A DNA stretch of 64,000 nt from Cellulomonas sp. Root485 (GTDB taxonomy: Bacteria > Actinomycetota > Actinomycetes > Actinomycetales > Cellulomonadaceae). The translations under genes were made by a program, and so were the position numbers. The notes beneath the pieces were generated by a model. It was not told the DNA's origin. It did no database searches and was given only the letters and a program-made list of their open reading frames with translations. Positions within the stretch are counted from its first letter, which is position 1. Every line of letters starts with the position of its first letter. This document shows, piece by piece, positions 34,697 to 47,369 of the stretch. Location: assembly GCF_001426705.1 (NCBI RefSeq), contig NZ_LMFC01000002.1:63980-127979 (forward strand), given 5' to 3'.

Positions 34697-35623
34697 GTGA
34701 CCGCACCCGTCATCGCCGCCCACGGCCTCACCAAGCGCTTCGGCGACTTCACCGCCGTCGACGGCATCGACTTCGAGGTCCCGCCCGGGGAGTCGTTCGG
34801 TCTCCTCGGCCCCAACGGTGCGGGCAAGTCCACGACCATGCGGATGGTCGGAGCGGTGTCGCAGCGCACCGCCGGAGACCTGACGGTCCTCGGCCTCGAC
34901 CCCGACTCCCACGGCCCCGAGATCCGCTCGCTGCTCGGGGTGGTGCCGCAGGAGGACAACCTCGACACCGAGCTGCGCGTGCGCGACAACCTGATCGTCT
35001 ACGGCCGCTACTTCGGCATCCCCCGGTCGGTGTGCGCGACGCGGGCCGACGAGCTCCTGGGCTTCGCGCAGCTGGAGGAGAAGCGCAACGCCAAGGTCGA
35101 CGACCTGTCGGGCGGCATGAAGCGGCGCCTGACCATCGCCCGCGCGCTGATCAACGAGCCGCGCATCCTCATGCTCGACGAGCCGACGACCGGCCTCGAC
35201 CCGCAGGCCCGGCACGTGCTCTGGGACCGGCTGTTCCGACTCAAGGAGCGCGGCACCACCCTGGTGCTCACCACGCACTACATGGACGAGGCCGAGCAGC
35301 TGTGCGACCGGATCGTGGTCGTCGACAAGGGCGCGATCATGGCCGAGGGCAGCCCGTCCGCGCTGATCCGGCAGTACTCGACGCGCGAGGTGGTCGAGCT
35401 GCGGTTCGGGTCGGAGCGCAACGCGGAGGCCGCGGTGCGGATGGCCGGGCTGGTGGAGCGGATCGAGGTGCTCCCCGACCGGGTGCTGCTGTACGCGGAC
35501 GACGGCGAGGCGGTGCTGGAGCGCGTGACCGACCTCGGCCTGCACCCGACGACGTCGCTGGTGCGCCGGTCCAGCCTGGAGGACGTGTTCCTGCGGCTCA
35601 CGGGACGGAGCCTCATCGAATGA
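34697..35623 (+). CDS. ABC transporter ATP-binding protein (DrrA/NodI type)
   Basis: 308 residues. Walker A GPNGAGKST (from ~38), Q-loop VVPQEDNL, signature LSGGMKRRL, Walker B LMLDEPTTGLD and TTHYMDEAEQ. The C-terminal ~80 residues match the extension of daunorubicin-resistance type ATPases. GTG 34697 has TAGGTT 8 bases upstream and no Shine-Dalgarno, again suggesting a leaderless transcript. It is coupled to two permease genes and probably drives drug or lipid export. Confidence 0.92.
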   Translation: MTAPVIAAHGLTKRFGDFTAVDGIDFEVPPGESFGLLGPNGAGKSTTMRMVGAVSQRTAGDLTVLGLDPDSHGPEIRSLLGVVPQEDNLDTELRVRDNLIVYGRYFGIPRSVCATRADELLGFAQLEEKRNAKVDDLSGGMKRRLTIARALINEPRILMLDEPTTGLDPQARHVLWDRLFRLKERGTTLVLTTHYMDEAEQLCDRIVVVDKGAIMAEGSPSALIRQYSTREVVELRFGSERNAEAAVRMAGLVERIEVLPDRVLLYADDGEAVLERVTDLGLHPTTSLVRRSSLEDVFLRLTGRSLIE

Positions 35624-36456
35624 CGACGACTCTGACCGACGCAGCCGTCGCGGCCGCGGCCAAGCCCCGGCGGTTCGGCGCCTGGTACATCGCGGAGCAC
35701 CAGCTGCGCGGCATGAAGGCGTACGGCTGGACCATCGTGGCCGGCAGCGTCGGCAACCCGCTGCTCTACCTGCTGGGCATCGGGCTCGGCCTGGCGGCGT
35801 TCCTCGACCAGCCGATCGCGTCCGGCGCCGACGGGCTCGTGGACTACGTGTGGTTCGTCGCGCCCGCGCTCCTGGCCACGGCGGCGGTCACGGTCGCGAT
35901 GGACGAGTTCACGTTCGTCATCATGGCCGGGTTCAAGTGGCGCCGGATCTTCTGGGGCATGAACGCGTCCCCGATCGCTCCGCCGCAGATCGCCGCCGGG
36001 CTGGTGATCTCGGTGGTGCTGCGGATGCTGTTCACCTGCACCATCTACTACCTGCTCATCCTGGCGTTCGGCGCGGTGGGCGACCCGGTGACCGGAGCGC
36101 TCATGCCGCTGGTCGGCGTGCTCGGCGGGTTGGCGTTCGGCCTGCCGCTGATGGCGTTCTCCGCGAGCCTGACCGAGGACAAGGGGCAGTTCGCGCTGGT
36201 GCAGCGGTTCGTCTTCACGCCGCTGTTCCTGTTCTCGGGCACGTTCTTCCCGCTCACCACGCTCCCGGTCTGGTTGCAGTGGATCGGCTGGATCTCGCCC
36301 CTGTGGCATGCGAGCGAGATCGGCCGGACCCTCTCGTACGGGTCGCCCCCGGGGGCGTGGCCGGTCGGCTGGCACCTCGCGGTCCTGGTCGTGCTCGCCG
36401 TCGTCGGCTGGGTGGTCGCGCGGCGCGTGTTCGTGAGGAGGTTGCGGGCCGGATGA
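35620..36456 (+). CDS. ABC-2 type permease, subunit 1
   Basis: 278 residues with six predicted membrane segments and the ABC-2 signature region LFLFSGTFFPLTTLPVWLQW. It begins MTTTLTDAAVAAAAKPRRFGAW and overlaps the ATPase gene by 4 bp and the next permease by 4 bp. It probably forms the membrane channel with the second permease, energised by the DrrA-like ATPase. Confidence 0.9.
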   Translation: MTTTLTDAAVAAAAKPRRFGAWYIAEHQLRGMKAYGWTIVAGSVGNPLLYLLGIGLGLAAFLDQPIASGADGLVDYVWFVAPALLATAAVTVAMDEFTFVIMAGFKWRRIFWGMNASPIAPPQIAAGLVISVVLRMLFTCTIYYLLILAFGAVGDPVTGALMPLVGVLGGLAFGLPLMAFSASLTEDKGQFALVQRFVFTPLFLFSGTFFPLTTLPVWLQWIGWISPLWHASEIGRTLSYGSPPGAWPVGWHLAVLVVLAVVGWVVARRVFVRRLRAG

Positions 36457-37271
36457 CGACCACCACGACCGAACCCACCCACAAGGCCACGATCAGCTCG
36501 CTGTACGCGCGCAACGCGCGCGCGGTCGTCGCCCGCGGGCTCAAGGCGACCAAGAGCAGCAACTGGGTCATCGTGCTGTCCGGCTTCTTCGAGCCGGTGT
36601 TCTTCCTGCTGGCGATGGGCCTCGGGCTGGGCACGTTCATCGGCGACGTCGAGCTGCCGAACGGCACGTCGGTGTCGTACGCGGCCTTCATCGCGCCGGC
36701 GCTCCTCGCGGTCTCCGCGATGAACGGCGCCGTGTACGACTCGACGTGGAACGTGTTCTTCAAGATGCACTTCGGCAAGCTCTACGACGGGATGCTCGCC
36801 ACGTCGCTGGGCCCGCTGGACGTGGCGTTCGGCGAGATCACGTACGCACTGCTGCGCGGCGGTGTCTACGCCATCGGCTTCCTGACCGTCATGCAGGTCA
36901 TGGGCCTGAACCTCGCGTGGAGCGCCGCGCTGGCCATCCCCGCCGTGCTGCTCGTGGCGTTCGGGTTCGCCAGCGTCGGGATGGCCGTCACCAGCTACAT
37001 GAAGACGTTCCAGCAGATGGACTGGATCAACTTCGTGATGCTGCCGATGTTCCTGTTCTCGGCGACGTTCTACCCGATCACCGTCTACCCCGGCTGGATC
37101 CAGGGACTGATCAAGGCGCTGCCGCTGTGGCACGCCGTGGAGCTGGTCCGTGGCCTGACGCTCGGGGTGCTCGACGGCTCGATGCTCACGCACGTGGCCT
37201 ACTTCGTCGTGATGATCGGCCTGGGTCTGGCGTTCACGACCGTCCGGTTGAGGGCGCTGTTCCTCGACTGA
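36453..37271 (+). CDS. ABC-2 type permease, subunit 2
   Basis: 272 residues with six predicted membrane segments. The ABC-2 motif MFLFSATFYPITVYPGWIQ parallels that of subunit 1, so the two arose by duplication and likely form a heterodimer. The 4-bp overlap with subunit 1 shows translational coupling. No hairpin is seen after its stop; hisH-like follows 42 bases later. Confidence 0.9.
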   Translation: MTTTTTEPTHKATISSLYARNARAVVARGLKATKSSNWVIVLSGFFEPVFFLLAMGLGLGTFIGDVELPNGTSVSYAAFIAPALLAVSAMNGAVYDSTWNVFFKMHFGKLYDGMLATSLGPLDVAFGEITYALLRGGVYAIGFLTVMQVMGLNLAWSAALAIPAVLLVAFGFASVGMAVTSYMKTFQQMDWINFVMLPMFLFSATFYPITVYPGWIQGLIKALPLWHAVELVRGLTLGVLDGSMLTHVAYFVVMIGLGLAFTTVRLRALFLD

Positions 37272-37313
37272 CGTCCGGCATGTGAGACAGGTGTCCAGTG
37301 TAGGATTGGGCAA

Positions 37314-37943
37314 GTGATCGGGATCATCGACTACCGCACCGGTAATTCGCAGAGCATTTCTTATGCGCTCGAACATCTCGGTGTCCCGCACGCGCTCGTG
37401 ACCAAGCCGGGTGAGTGCGACGAGGTCGACAAGTACATCCTGCCCGGGGTCGGAGCCGCCGGCGTGACCATGGAGTCGCTGGCGCAGGAAGGGTGGATCG
37501 ACCACCTCACCGAGAAGGTTCTGGGCGATGGCCAGGGGTTTCTCGGCGTGTGCGTCGGGCTCCAGGTGCTGTTCGAGCACTCCGCGGAAGGGGATGTCGA
37601 GTGCCTCGGCTGGCTCCGGGGCAGCGTCCACGAGTTCGACAACTCCCAGGTCCGCGTGCCGCACATGGGCTGGAACAATGTCGACGTGCGCGGCGACCAC
37701 CCCTTTTCCCGCGCATTCACGCCGGGTGGCTACTACTACTTCGTGAATTCATTCTTTGCGCGGCCCACCGACGATTCCACCCTGGTTGGTGTGACCACGT
37801 ACGGCCAGGAGTTCGCGGCGGCCGTCGCGCACAAGAACATCATGGCGACGCAGTTCCACACCGAGAAGAGCGCGCGCGCCGGCCTGCAGGTGCTCAAGTC
37901 GTTCTGCGACCTCGACATCAAGGACGTGAACGATGCTCGCTAA
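37314..37943 (+). CDS. hisH: HisH-like glutamine amidotransferase
   Basis: 209 residues. HisH releases ammonia from glutamine for the HisF partner in histidine/AICAR synthesis. The class I triad is intact: Cys80 in GVCVGLQ and His/Glu in QFHTEKS, plus the oxyanion loop PGVGAAG. The first ~500 bases use many A/T-ending codons (aat, tct, ttt, gaa, cat), unlike the surrounding genes, a sign of transfer. GTG 37314 has TAGGAT (37301-37306) as a possible -10 for a leaderless start; the AGGA inside it could instead act as a ribosome site. It is paired with an unusual HisF and lies outside any his operon, so a specialised amidation role is possible. Confidence 0.85.
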   Translation: MIGIIDYRTGNSQSISYALEHLGVPHALVTKPGECDEVDKYILPGVGAAGVTMESLAQEGWIDHLTEKVLGDGQGFLGVCVGLQVLFEHSAEGDVECLGWLRGSVHEFDNSQVRVPHMGWNNVDVRGDHPFSRAFTPGGYYYFVNSFFARPTDDSTLVGVTTYGQEFAAAVAHKNIMATQFHTEKSARAGLQVLKSFCDLDIKDVNDAR

Positions 37944-38730
37944 CCGGCTCATCGCCTGCTTCGACGTCAAGGACGGGCGCGTCACCAAGGCCCAGCAGTT
38001 CCAGGACAACATCGACGTGGGGGACCCGGCCGAGCTGGCCGACCGGCTGTACCACGAGGACGTCGACGAGATCGTCATCTACGACATCATGGCCAGCGCC
38101 CAGAAGCGGCAGATCGACCTGGCCATGGTCCGCAAGGCGGCGCACCGCACGTTCGTCCCACTGACGGTCGGTGGCGGCATCCGGCACCTCGAGGACATGC
38201 ACGAGGTCCTGCGCGCCGGTGCGGAGAAGATCAGCATCGACTCCATGGCCGTCCGCAACCCGCAGATCATCACGCAGGGGTCGGTCGAGTTCGGCCGGCA
38301 GTGCATCGTGCTGAGCATGCAGGTCAAGCGCGTGGAGAAGACCGCGAAGATCCCCAGCGGCTACGAGATCGCCATCGACGGTGCGCGGACGTTCACCGGC
38401 ATGGACGCGGTCGAGTGGGCCAGGCGGGGTCAGGACCTCGGGGCCGGCGAGATCGTGGTGAACAGCATCGACCGCGACGGGACGGGATCCGGCTACGACC
38501 TGGACATCACGCAGCAGATCACCGAGGCGGTCTCGCTGCCGGTCATCGCGTCGGGCGGAGCGGGCCTGGTCAGCCACGTGGCGGACGCGTTCCGGATCGG
38601 TGCCACGGGGGCGATCACGAGCTCGATGCTCTACTCGCCGCGCGTCGAGCACACCCTCACCGTCGGGGAGATGAAGGCGCAGCTGGCCGACCTGGGCGAG
38701 CGTGTGCGCCCGGTGCACAGCGCCGACTGA
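37933..38730 (+). CDS. hisF: HisF-like cyclase subunit with Gln at position 130
   Basis: 265 residues, (beta-alpha)8 barrel. The first catalytic Asp is kept (Asp11 in CFDVKDGRV), as are the phosphate loops VGGGI and ASGGAG and the DRDGT motif. The second catalytic residue, Asp130 of canonical HisF (IDAKR context), is Gln130 in LSMQVKR. In studied HisF proteins Asp130 is essential for ring closure, so this enzyme probably does not make imidazole glycerol phosphate in the standard way. It overlaps hisH by 11 bp and should receive ammonia from it. HisH/HisF-type pairs are known to amidate sugars in polysaccharide pathways; this is one possibility. Confidence 0.85.
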   Translation: MLANRLIACFDVKDGRVTKAQQFQDNIDVGDPAELADRLYHEDVDEIVIYDIMASAQKRQIDLAMVRKAAHRTFVPLTVGGGIRHLEDMHEVLRAGAEKISIDSMAVRNPQIITQGSVEFGRQCIVLSMQVKRVEKTAKIPSGYEIAIDGARTFTGMDAVEWARRGQDLGAGEIVVNSIDRDGTGSGYDLDITQQITEAVSLPVIASGGAGLVSHVADAFRIGATGAITSSMLYSPRVEHTLTVGEMKAQLADLGERVRPVHSAD

Positions 38731-38742
38731 CAGCGCACGCTC

Positions 38743-38783
38743 ACGACGGGCGCCCCCTCACCGAGGGAGGCGCCCTTCGTCGT
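38743..38783 (+). terminator. Terminator hairpin after hisF-like gene
   Basis: ACGACGGGCGCC pairs with GGCGCC and CGTCGT, leaving a small CTT bulge; an alternative inner stem also forms. It ends 13-53 bases after the hisF stop. Confidence 0.7.
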
Positions 38784-38813
38784 CCCTCCCCGCCGACCCA
38801 CCCTCGTGCACGC

Positions 38814-38854
38814 CGAAGGGCGCCCACCCCGGTCAGCGAGGTGGACGCCCTTCG
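38814..38854 (-). terminator. Terminator hairpin after the cellulase gene
   Basis: CGAAGGGCGCCCACC (38814-38828) pairs with GGTGGACGCCCTTCG (38840-38854) through a near-perfect stem. It lies just past the cellulase stop on the minus strand. The half GCCCTTCGTCGTC is nearly the same as in the hairpin 70 bases away. Confidence 0.75.
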
Positions 38855-38875
38855 TCGTCGCGCAGTCGTCTCAGG

Positions 38876-43182
<4,307 letters not shown>

Positions 43183-43323
43183 TCTCGGCTCCCGGGTCGT
43201 CGGCTGCACTGGCCTCCCACTCTGCCACCGAGCGCGCGGCAGCGCAGGGGCTGTGGCCTGCAGACCTGTGTGATCCACGGCGTGATCTCCCTGCTCCCGA
43301 GGGCAGCGTGCGAGACTTCTCGC

Positions 43324-43863
43324 ATGTTTGCGACCCTCCACACGACCGCCGGAGACATCCGGATCGAGCTGTACCCCAACCACGCGCCCCGCACGGTGCA
43401 GAACTTCACGGGGCTCGCCACGGGATCGACCCCGTGGACGGACCCGACCACCGGTGAGGAGCGGACCGACCCGCTGTACGACGGCGTCGTGTTCCACCGT
43501 GTGATCTCCGGGTTCATGATCCAGGGCGGGGACCCGCTGGGCACCGGCCGCGGGGGTCCGGGGTACACGTTCGACGACGAGATCCACCCCGAGCTGTCCT
43601 TCAACGAGCCCTACCTGCTCGCCATGGCCAACGCCGGCAAGCGCCTCGACCCCACCACGGGCAAGGTCGGCGGCACCAACGGCTCGCAGTTCTTCATCTC
43701 CGTGGCCCCCACCGAGTGGCTCAACGGCAAGCACACGATCTTCGGCAAGGTCGCCGACGACGAGAGCCGTGCCGTGGTCGACGCCATCGAGAGCACGCGC
43801 GTGCGTCCCGGTGACCGTCCCGTCGAGGACATCGTCATCAACTCGATCACCATCGAGGACTGA
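43324..43863 (+). CDS. ppiA: Cyclophilin-type peptidyl-prolyl cis-trans isomerase
   Basis: 179 residues, cytoplasmic, no signal peptide. Cyclophilin signatures are clear: FHRVISGFMIQGGDP, the MANAG and TNGSQFFIS active-site stretch, WLNGKHTIFGKV. It speeds proline isomerisation during protein folding. ATG 43324 is chosen by alignment with the family N-terminus (MFATLHTTAGDI). In M. tuberculosis the equivalent ppiA lies one gene after tRNA-Ala; here it marks where conserved order resumes after the ~37 kb insertion. Confidence 0.95.
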   Translation: MFATLHTTAGDIRIELYPNHAPRTVQNFTGLATGSTPWTDPTTGEERTDPLYDGVVFHRVISGFMIQGGDPLGTGRGGPGYTFDDEIHPELSFNEPYLLAMANAGKRLDPTTGKVGGTNGSQFFISVAPTEWLNGKHTIFGKVADDESRAVVDAIESTRVRPGDRPVEDIVINSITIED

Positions 43864-43870
43864 GGGCACC

Positions 43871-44758
43871 ATCAGTCAGTCCCCCGACCCGGGCGCGCCG
43901 GTCGCGCCGCCGGTCTGCCCTCGGCACCCCGACCGGGTGTCGTACGTGCGGTGCCAGCGGTGCGGCCGGCCGACCTGTCCCGAGTGCCAGCGCCAGGCCG
44001 CCGTCGGCATCCACTGCGTCGACTGCGTCGCCGAGGCCGCCCGCGCGCTGCCGACCACGCGCACCGCCCTCGGTGGCGTCCGGCACGCGGGCCGGCCGAT
44101 CGTCACGCTCACGCTGATCGGCCTGTGCGTGGTCAGCTTCGTCCTGCAGCTCGTCGTGCCCACGTGGACGACGCGCTGGCTCTTCGCGCCGATCCTCCTG
44201 GTCAGCGGGACGCCCATCGTCGCGCTGGAGGAGCCGTGGCGCTTCCTCACTGCGGCGTTCCTGCACTCCCCCGGGCAGTACCTGCACATCGTGTTCAACA
44301 TGATCGCGCTGTGGTTCGTGGGGCCCACGCTCGAGAACACCCTCGGCCGCGCGCGGTACATCACCCTCTACCTGATGTCGGCCGTCGGCGGCTCCGTCGG
44401 CTCGGTGCTGCTGGCCAGCGCCACGGACAGCTGGGGCGTCAGCACGGTCGGTGCGTCCGGTGCGGTGTTCGGCCTGTTCGGCGCGATGCTCGTGATCAGC
44501 AGACGCCTGGGCGGCGACGTGCGCGGCATCCTCGTGCTCATCGGCATCAACCTGGCGCTCGGGTTCGTCATGTCGGGTGTCGCCTGGCAGGCGCACCTGG
44601 GCGGGCTGGTCACCGGTGGCCTTCTCGCGGCCGCCTACGCCTACGCGCCGCCGGCCCGGCGCAAGCTCGTCGCGATCCTCGCGCCGGTGGCGCTCGGTGT
44701 CGCGCTCGTCGTGGCCACGCTGCTCACGTACGCGTCGATCGGCGTCCTCTCCTTCTGA
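43871..44758 (+). CDS. Rhomboid family intramembrane serine protease
   Basis: 295 residues. An N-terminal zinc-binding module (YVRCQRCGRPTCPECQ...CVDC) precedes a rhomboid domain of six or seven spans with catalytic Ser in GASGAVFG and His in AWQAHLGGL. It cuts membrane proteins within the bilayer. No ATG/GTG/TTG lies at the expected start: the frame opens with ATC (43871) 4 bases after GAGGG, giving a family-like beginning ISQSPDPGAP. Start at ATC is therefore likely; the first conventional start is GTG 43937, without a ribosome site. Confidence 0.88.
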   Translation: MSQSPDPGAPVAPPVCPRHPDRVSYVRCQRCGRPTCPECQRQAAVGIHCVDCVAEAARALPTTRTALGGVRHAGRPIVTLTLIGLCVVSFVLQLVVPTWTTRWLFAPILLVSGTPIVALEEPWRFLTAAFLHSPGQYLHIVFNMIALWFVGPTLENTLGRARYITLYLMSAVGGSVGSVLLASATDSWGVSTVGASGAVFGLFGAMLVISRRLGGDVRGILVLIGINLALGFVMSGVAWQAHLGGLVTGGLLAAAYAYAPPARRKLVAILAPVALGVALVVATLLTYASIGVLSF

Positions 44759-45089
44759 CCGGTCCGGTGACGGCGATCCGGCGCGAGCCGCTGAACGACA
44801 TCGTGCGGTGCTGCGCGCGCCCGCCGCACGATGGCCTGGAGAGCCGGTTTCGACGGCGCCAGCACCGTCCCCACCGTTCCCCACACCTGTGGAACTACAA
44901 CCGTGTAGTTATCCACAGACTTGTGCACCACTGGGGACAGAGCCGATGTTCCTGCAGGTCAGAAACGCTGGTTGTGGACAGGTCGTCGGGTGAGGGTGGG
45001 GACGAAGCGGACATCGGGCGGGCCGGCCCCGGGGTCGACGAAGGCGCCGCCCGCGAGTGCGGACGGCGCCCATGGACGTGCGACCGGCG
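44759..45089. other. Intergenic region with DnaA-box-like sequences
   Basis: 331 bases without a gene. It contains a perfect DnaA box TTATCCACA (44909-44917), a one-mismatch inverted box TGTGGACAG (44973-44981) and a looser match CTGTGGAAC (44887-44895). Such grouping could titrate DnaA or act in regulation; oriC itself is expected upstream of gyrB. No other feature seen. Confidence 0.5.
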
Positions 45090-45338
45090 TCAGCGCCAGC
45101 GCGTGGTCATGGCGAACCCGGCGACGATGAAGCCGAACCCGATGAGCAGGTTCCACTGGTCGATGCCCGGGATCGGGTACTGCGACTGCGTGAGGTACGT
45201 GACGACGATCCAGGCCAGTCCGAGGATCATCAGCCCGAGCATCACGGGGAGGAACCAGGGTGCGTTGACCTTGGGTCCCGTCGACTTGGCGGGCGGCGGT
45301 GTGTACGTCGCCTTCTTGCGCGACTTCGACTCAGGCAC
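45090..45338 (-). CDS. crgA: Cell division protein CrgA
   Basis: 82 residues. GTG at 45338 begins PESKSRKKATYTPPP after an AGGAG on the minus strand. Two transmembrane segments are seen (WFLPVMLGLMILGLAWIVV and NLLIGFGFIVAGFAM) joined by the short loop TQSQYPIPGIDQW, the typical CrgA plan. CrgA is a small actinobacterial septum/elongation-complex protein that binds FtsZ partners and penicillin-binding proteins. Conserved position between rhomboid and the DUF881 gene. Confidence 0.95.
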   Translation of the reverse strand: MPESKSRKKATYTPPPAKSTGPKVNAPWFLPVMLGLMILGLAWIVVTYLTQSQYPIPGIDQWNLLIGFGFIVAGFAMTTRWR

Positions 45339-45547
45339 GTCCGGTGCTCCTGTCCTGCGGCGATGCGGCCCTCGGGCCACGGGGGACCACGCGGGTGACG
45401 TCGTGGTCGTAGGGCGGTCGATCATGTTGCGACGGGACCGCATCGTCACGGACTCGTCGCTTCGTGACCTAGCGTAGTGCCCGCCCGTACTGTGCCCGAC
45501 GTCGCACCCGCACCCCGTCGTCGGGCGTCCCGTCCCAGGAGCCGTTC

Positions 45548-46375
45548 GTGACCGACCACCCGCACCGCGCGCGTCGCTTCGTCGCGCGCGGCACGCTGTC
45601 GGTCGCGCTCGTCCTGGCACTGTCAGGTGCGCTCTTCGCGGCGAACGCCAAGTTCGCGCGGGCGTCCGGCGAGCGCCACCCGCAGGACCTGAAGGAGCTG
45701 GCCCAGGTCGAGACGGAACGGGTGGAGCGGCTGTCCTCCGAGGTCGACTCCCTGCGCGCGGTCGTCGACGACCTGACGGCGAGCGAGAACGCCGGGACGC
45801 CCGTGGGCGAGCCCAGCACCGCGTACGTCGTCGAGGGCGGGATCGTGCCCGTCACCGGGCCGGGCGTGACCGTGCGTCTCGACGACGCACCCGCCGACTC
45901 CCCGCGACGCGAGGACGCGCTGGCCGACACGCTCGTGGTGCACCAGCAGGACCTGCAGGCCGTGATGAACGCCCTGTGGGCCGGCGGTGCCGAGGCGATG
46001 ACGCTGATGGACCAGCGGGTGATCTCGACGAGCGCCTTCCAGTGCGTCGGCAACGTCCTGAAGCTGCACGGGCGGGTGTACTCACCGCCGTACGTGGTGC
46101 AGGCGATCGGCGACCCGGGCGACCTGCGCAAGGCCCTGAACGCGTCGCCGGCCGTCCAGCTGTACCTGCGTGACGCCGCGGAGGTGGGCCTGGGCTGGTC
46201 CGTCACGGACGCGGACCAGCCGCTCGAGCTCGCCGCCTACTCGGGCACCACCGAGCTGAGCTCCGCGACGGTTCCCGACGGCATCGAGATCCTTCCTGGG
46301 CTGGAGGCGGCCGAGGAGGCCCAGCGGGCCAGTACCGGACCCACCAGCACGCCCGGACCCGAGGACAAGCAGTGA
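45548..46375 (+). CDS. DUF881 family membrane-anchored protein
   Basis: 275 residues. GTG 45548 has AGGAG upstream. A single N-terminal signal-anchor (LSVALVLALSGALFAANA) is followed by a coiled region (~50-85) and the DUF881 core: VTGPGVTVRLDDAP, DLQAVMNALWAGGAEAMTLMDQRV, AIGDPGDL. The bulk lies outside the cell. Function unknown; homologues sit next to crgA and pknB in actinobacteria (Rv0012 position), which suggests an envelope role. Overlaps the sortase gene by 4 bp. Confidence 0.9.
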   Translation: MTDHPHRARRFVARGTLSVALVLALSGALFAANAKFARASGERHPQDLKELAQVETERVERLSSEVDSLRAVVDDLTASENAGTPVGEPSTAYVVEGGIVPVTGPGVTVRLDDAPADSPRREDALADTLVVHQQDLQAVMNALWAGGAEAMTLMDQRVISTSAFQCVGNVLKLHGRVYSPPYVVQAIGDPGDLRKALNASPAVQLYLRDAAEVGLGWSVTDADQPLELAAYSGTTELSSATVPDGIEILPGLEAAEEAQRASTGPTSTPGPEDKQ

Positions 46376-47178
46376 GCAGCGAGACGACGACCGAGCCGGC
46401 TCCGCTCAGCCGGCGCGAGCGCCGCAAGGCGGGCCGCAGCCATGCCCGCGACGTGGCCTACGGGATCGTCGGGGTGATCGGCGAGCTGCTGATCACGCTC
46501 GGCGTCCTGCTCTTCGCGTTCCTGCTGTGGCAGCTGTGGTGGACGGACGTCGTCGGCAACCGGGTGCAGGCCGACATCGTGGCGGAGCTCCCGTTCGAAC
46601 CGGTGCCGACGGCCACACCGACCGCTTCCGGTGCACCCGCCGGACCCGTCGTCGCGCCGCCGCGTCGCGACGAGCCGCCCGTCATGGCGGAGCCGCCGCA
46701 CGCCACGACGTTCGCGACGATCCAGGTGCCGCGCTGGGCGGGTGAGCCGGAACGCCCGATCAGCCAGGGGACCGACCGGGCGACGGTGCTCGACGTGCTC
46801 GGCGCCGGACACTACGAGGGCACGGCGATGCCCGGGGGGCTCGGCAACTTCGCCGTCGCCGGCCACCGGACCACGTACGCCAAGCCGTTCAACCGGGTCG
46901 AGGAGCTGCAGGTCGGGGACCCGCTGGTCATCCGGACGACCGACAACATCTGGTACGTCTACCGGGTGACGTCGACGGAGATCGTGGACCCGTCGAACGT
47001 CGGCGTCATCGCGCCCGTGCCCGGCGACCCCGGCGCGGTGCCCACCGAACGCCTGATCACGCTGACCACCTGCCACCCGATGTTCTCCGCACGGGAGCGG
47101 TTCATCGTGCACGGCGTCCTGGACTACTGGGCGCCCACCTCGGACGGGACCCCGGCCGAGCTGCTCGGTGGCGCATGA
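46372..47178 (+). CDS. Class E sortase
   Basis: 268 residues with one N-terminal membrane segment (about 30-52) and an external sortase domain. The catalytic His is in VAGHRTTY, Cys in TLTTCHPM, and an Arg in ARERFIVHG. Class E sortases attach LAxTG-type proteins to the cell wall in high-GC Gram-positives. GTG 46372 lies in a 4-bp overlap with the DUF881 gene. No sortase substrate is seen nearby. Confidence 0.92.
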   Translation: MSSETTTEPAPLSRRERRKAGRSHARDVAYGIVGVIGELLITLGVLLFAFLLWQLWWTDVVGNRVQADIVAELPFEPVPTATPTASGAPAGPVVAPPRRDEPPVMAEPPHATTFATIQVPRWAGEPERPISQGTDRATVLDVLGAGHYEGTAMPGGLGNFAVAGHRTTYAKPFNRVEELQVGDPLVIRTTDNIWYVYRVTSTEIVDPSNVGVIAPVPGDPGAVPTERLITLTTCHPMFSARERFIVHGVLDYWAPTSDGTPAELLGGA

Positions 47179-47209
47179 TGGTCACCTGCACGAGGGACGG
47201 AGGACGCTG

Positions 47210-47368
47210 ATGTACGGATGGCTGTGGCACCGGCTGCCCGGACCCGCCGCCGTGCGCGCGCTGATCCTCACGGTCGCGGCACTCGCTGTGCTGGCGGCGT
47301 GCTTCCTGTGGGTGTTCCCGGCGGTCGCGCCGTTCATGCCGTTCAACGAGACCACGGTGGGTGAGTGA
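47210..47368 (+). CDS. Small membrane protein between sortase and pabA
   Basis: 52 residues, MYGWLWHRLPGPAAVRAL then one hydrophobic segment (about 19-40) and a short tail. ATG 47210 has GGAGG 6 bases upstream, which argues for real translation. A small protein with this WxxLPGPxxxR start commonly lies before pabA/trpG in actinobacteria. Function unknown. Confidence 0.8.
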   Translation: MYGWLWHRLPGPAAVRALILTVAALAVLAACFLWVFPAVAPFMPFNETTVGE

Positions 47369-47369
47369 G

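Noticed and set aside
38740..38860. CRISPR-like repeats
   Set aside because: Just two hairpins with unequal spacing, best read as terminators. No CRISPR array is seen anywhere.
44880..44985. Chromosomal origin oriC
   Set aside because: Only three box-like sites, no AT-rich unwinding region, and oriC is expected next to dnaA/dnaN upstream of gyrB.
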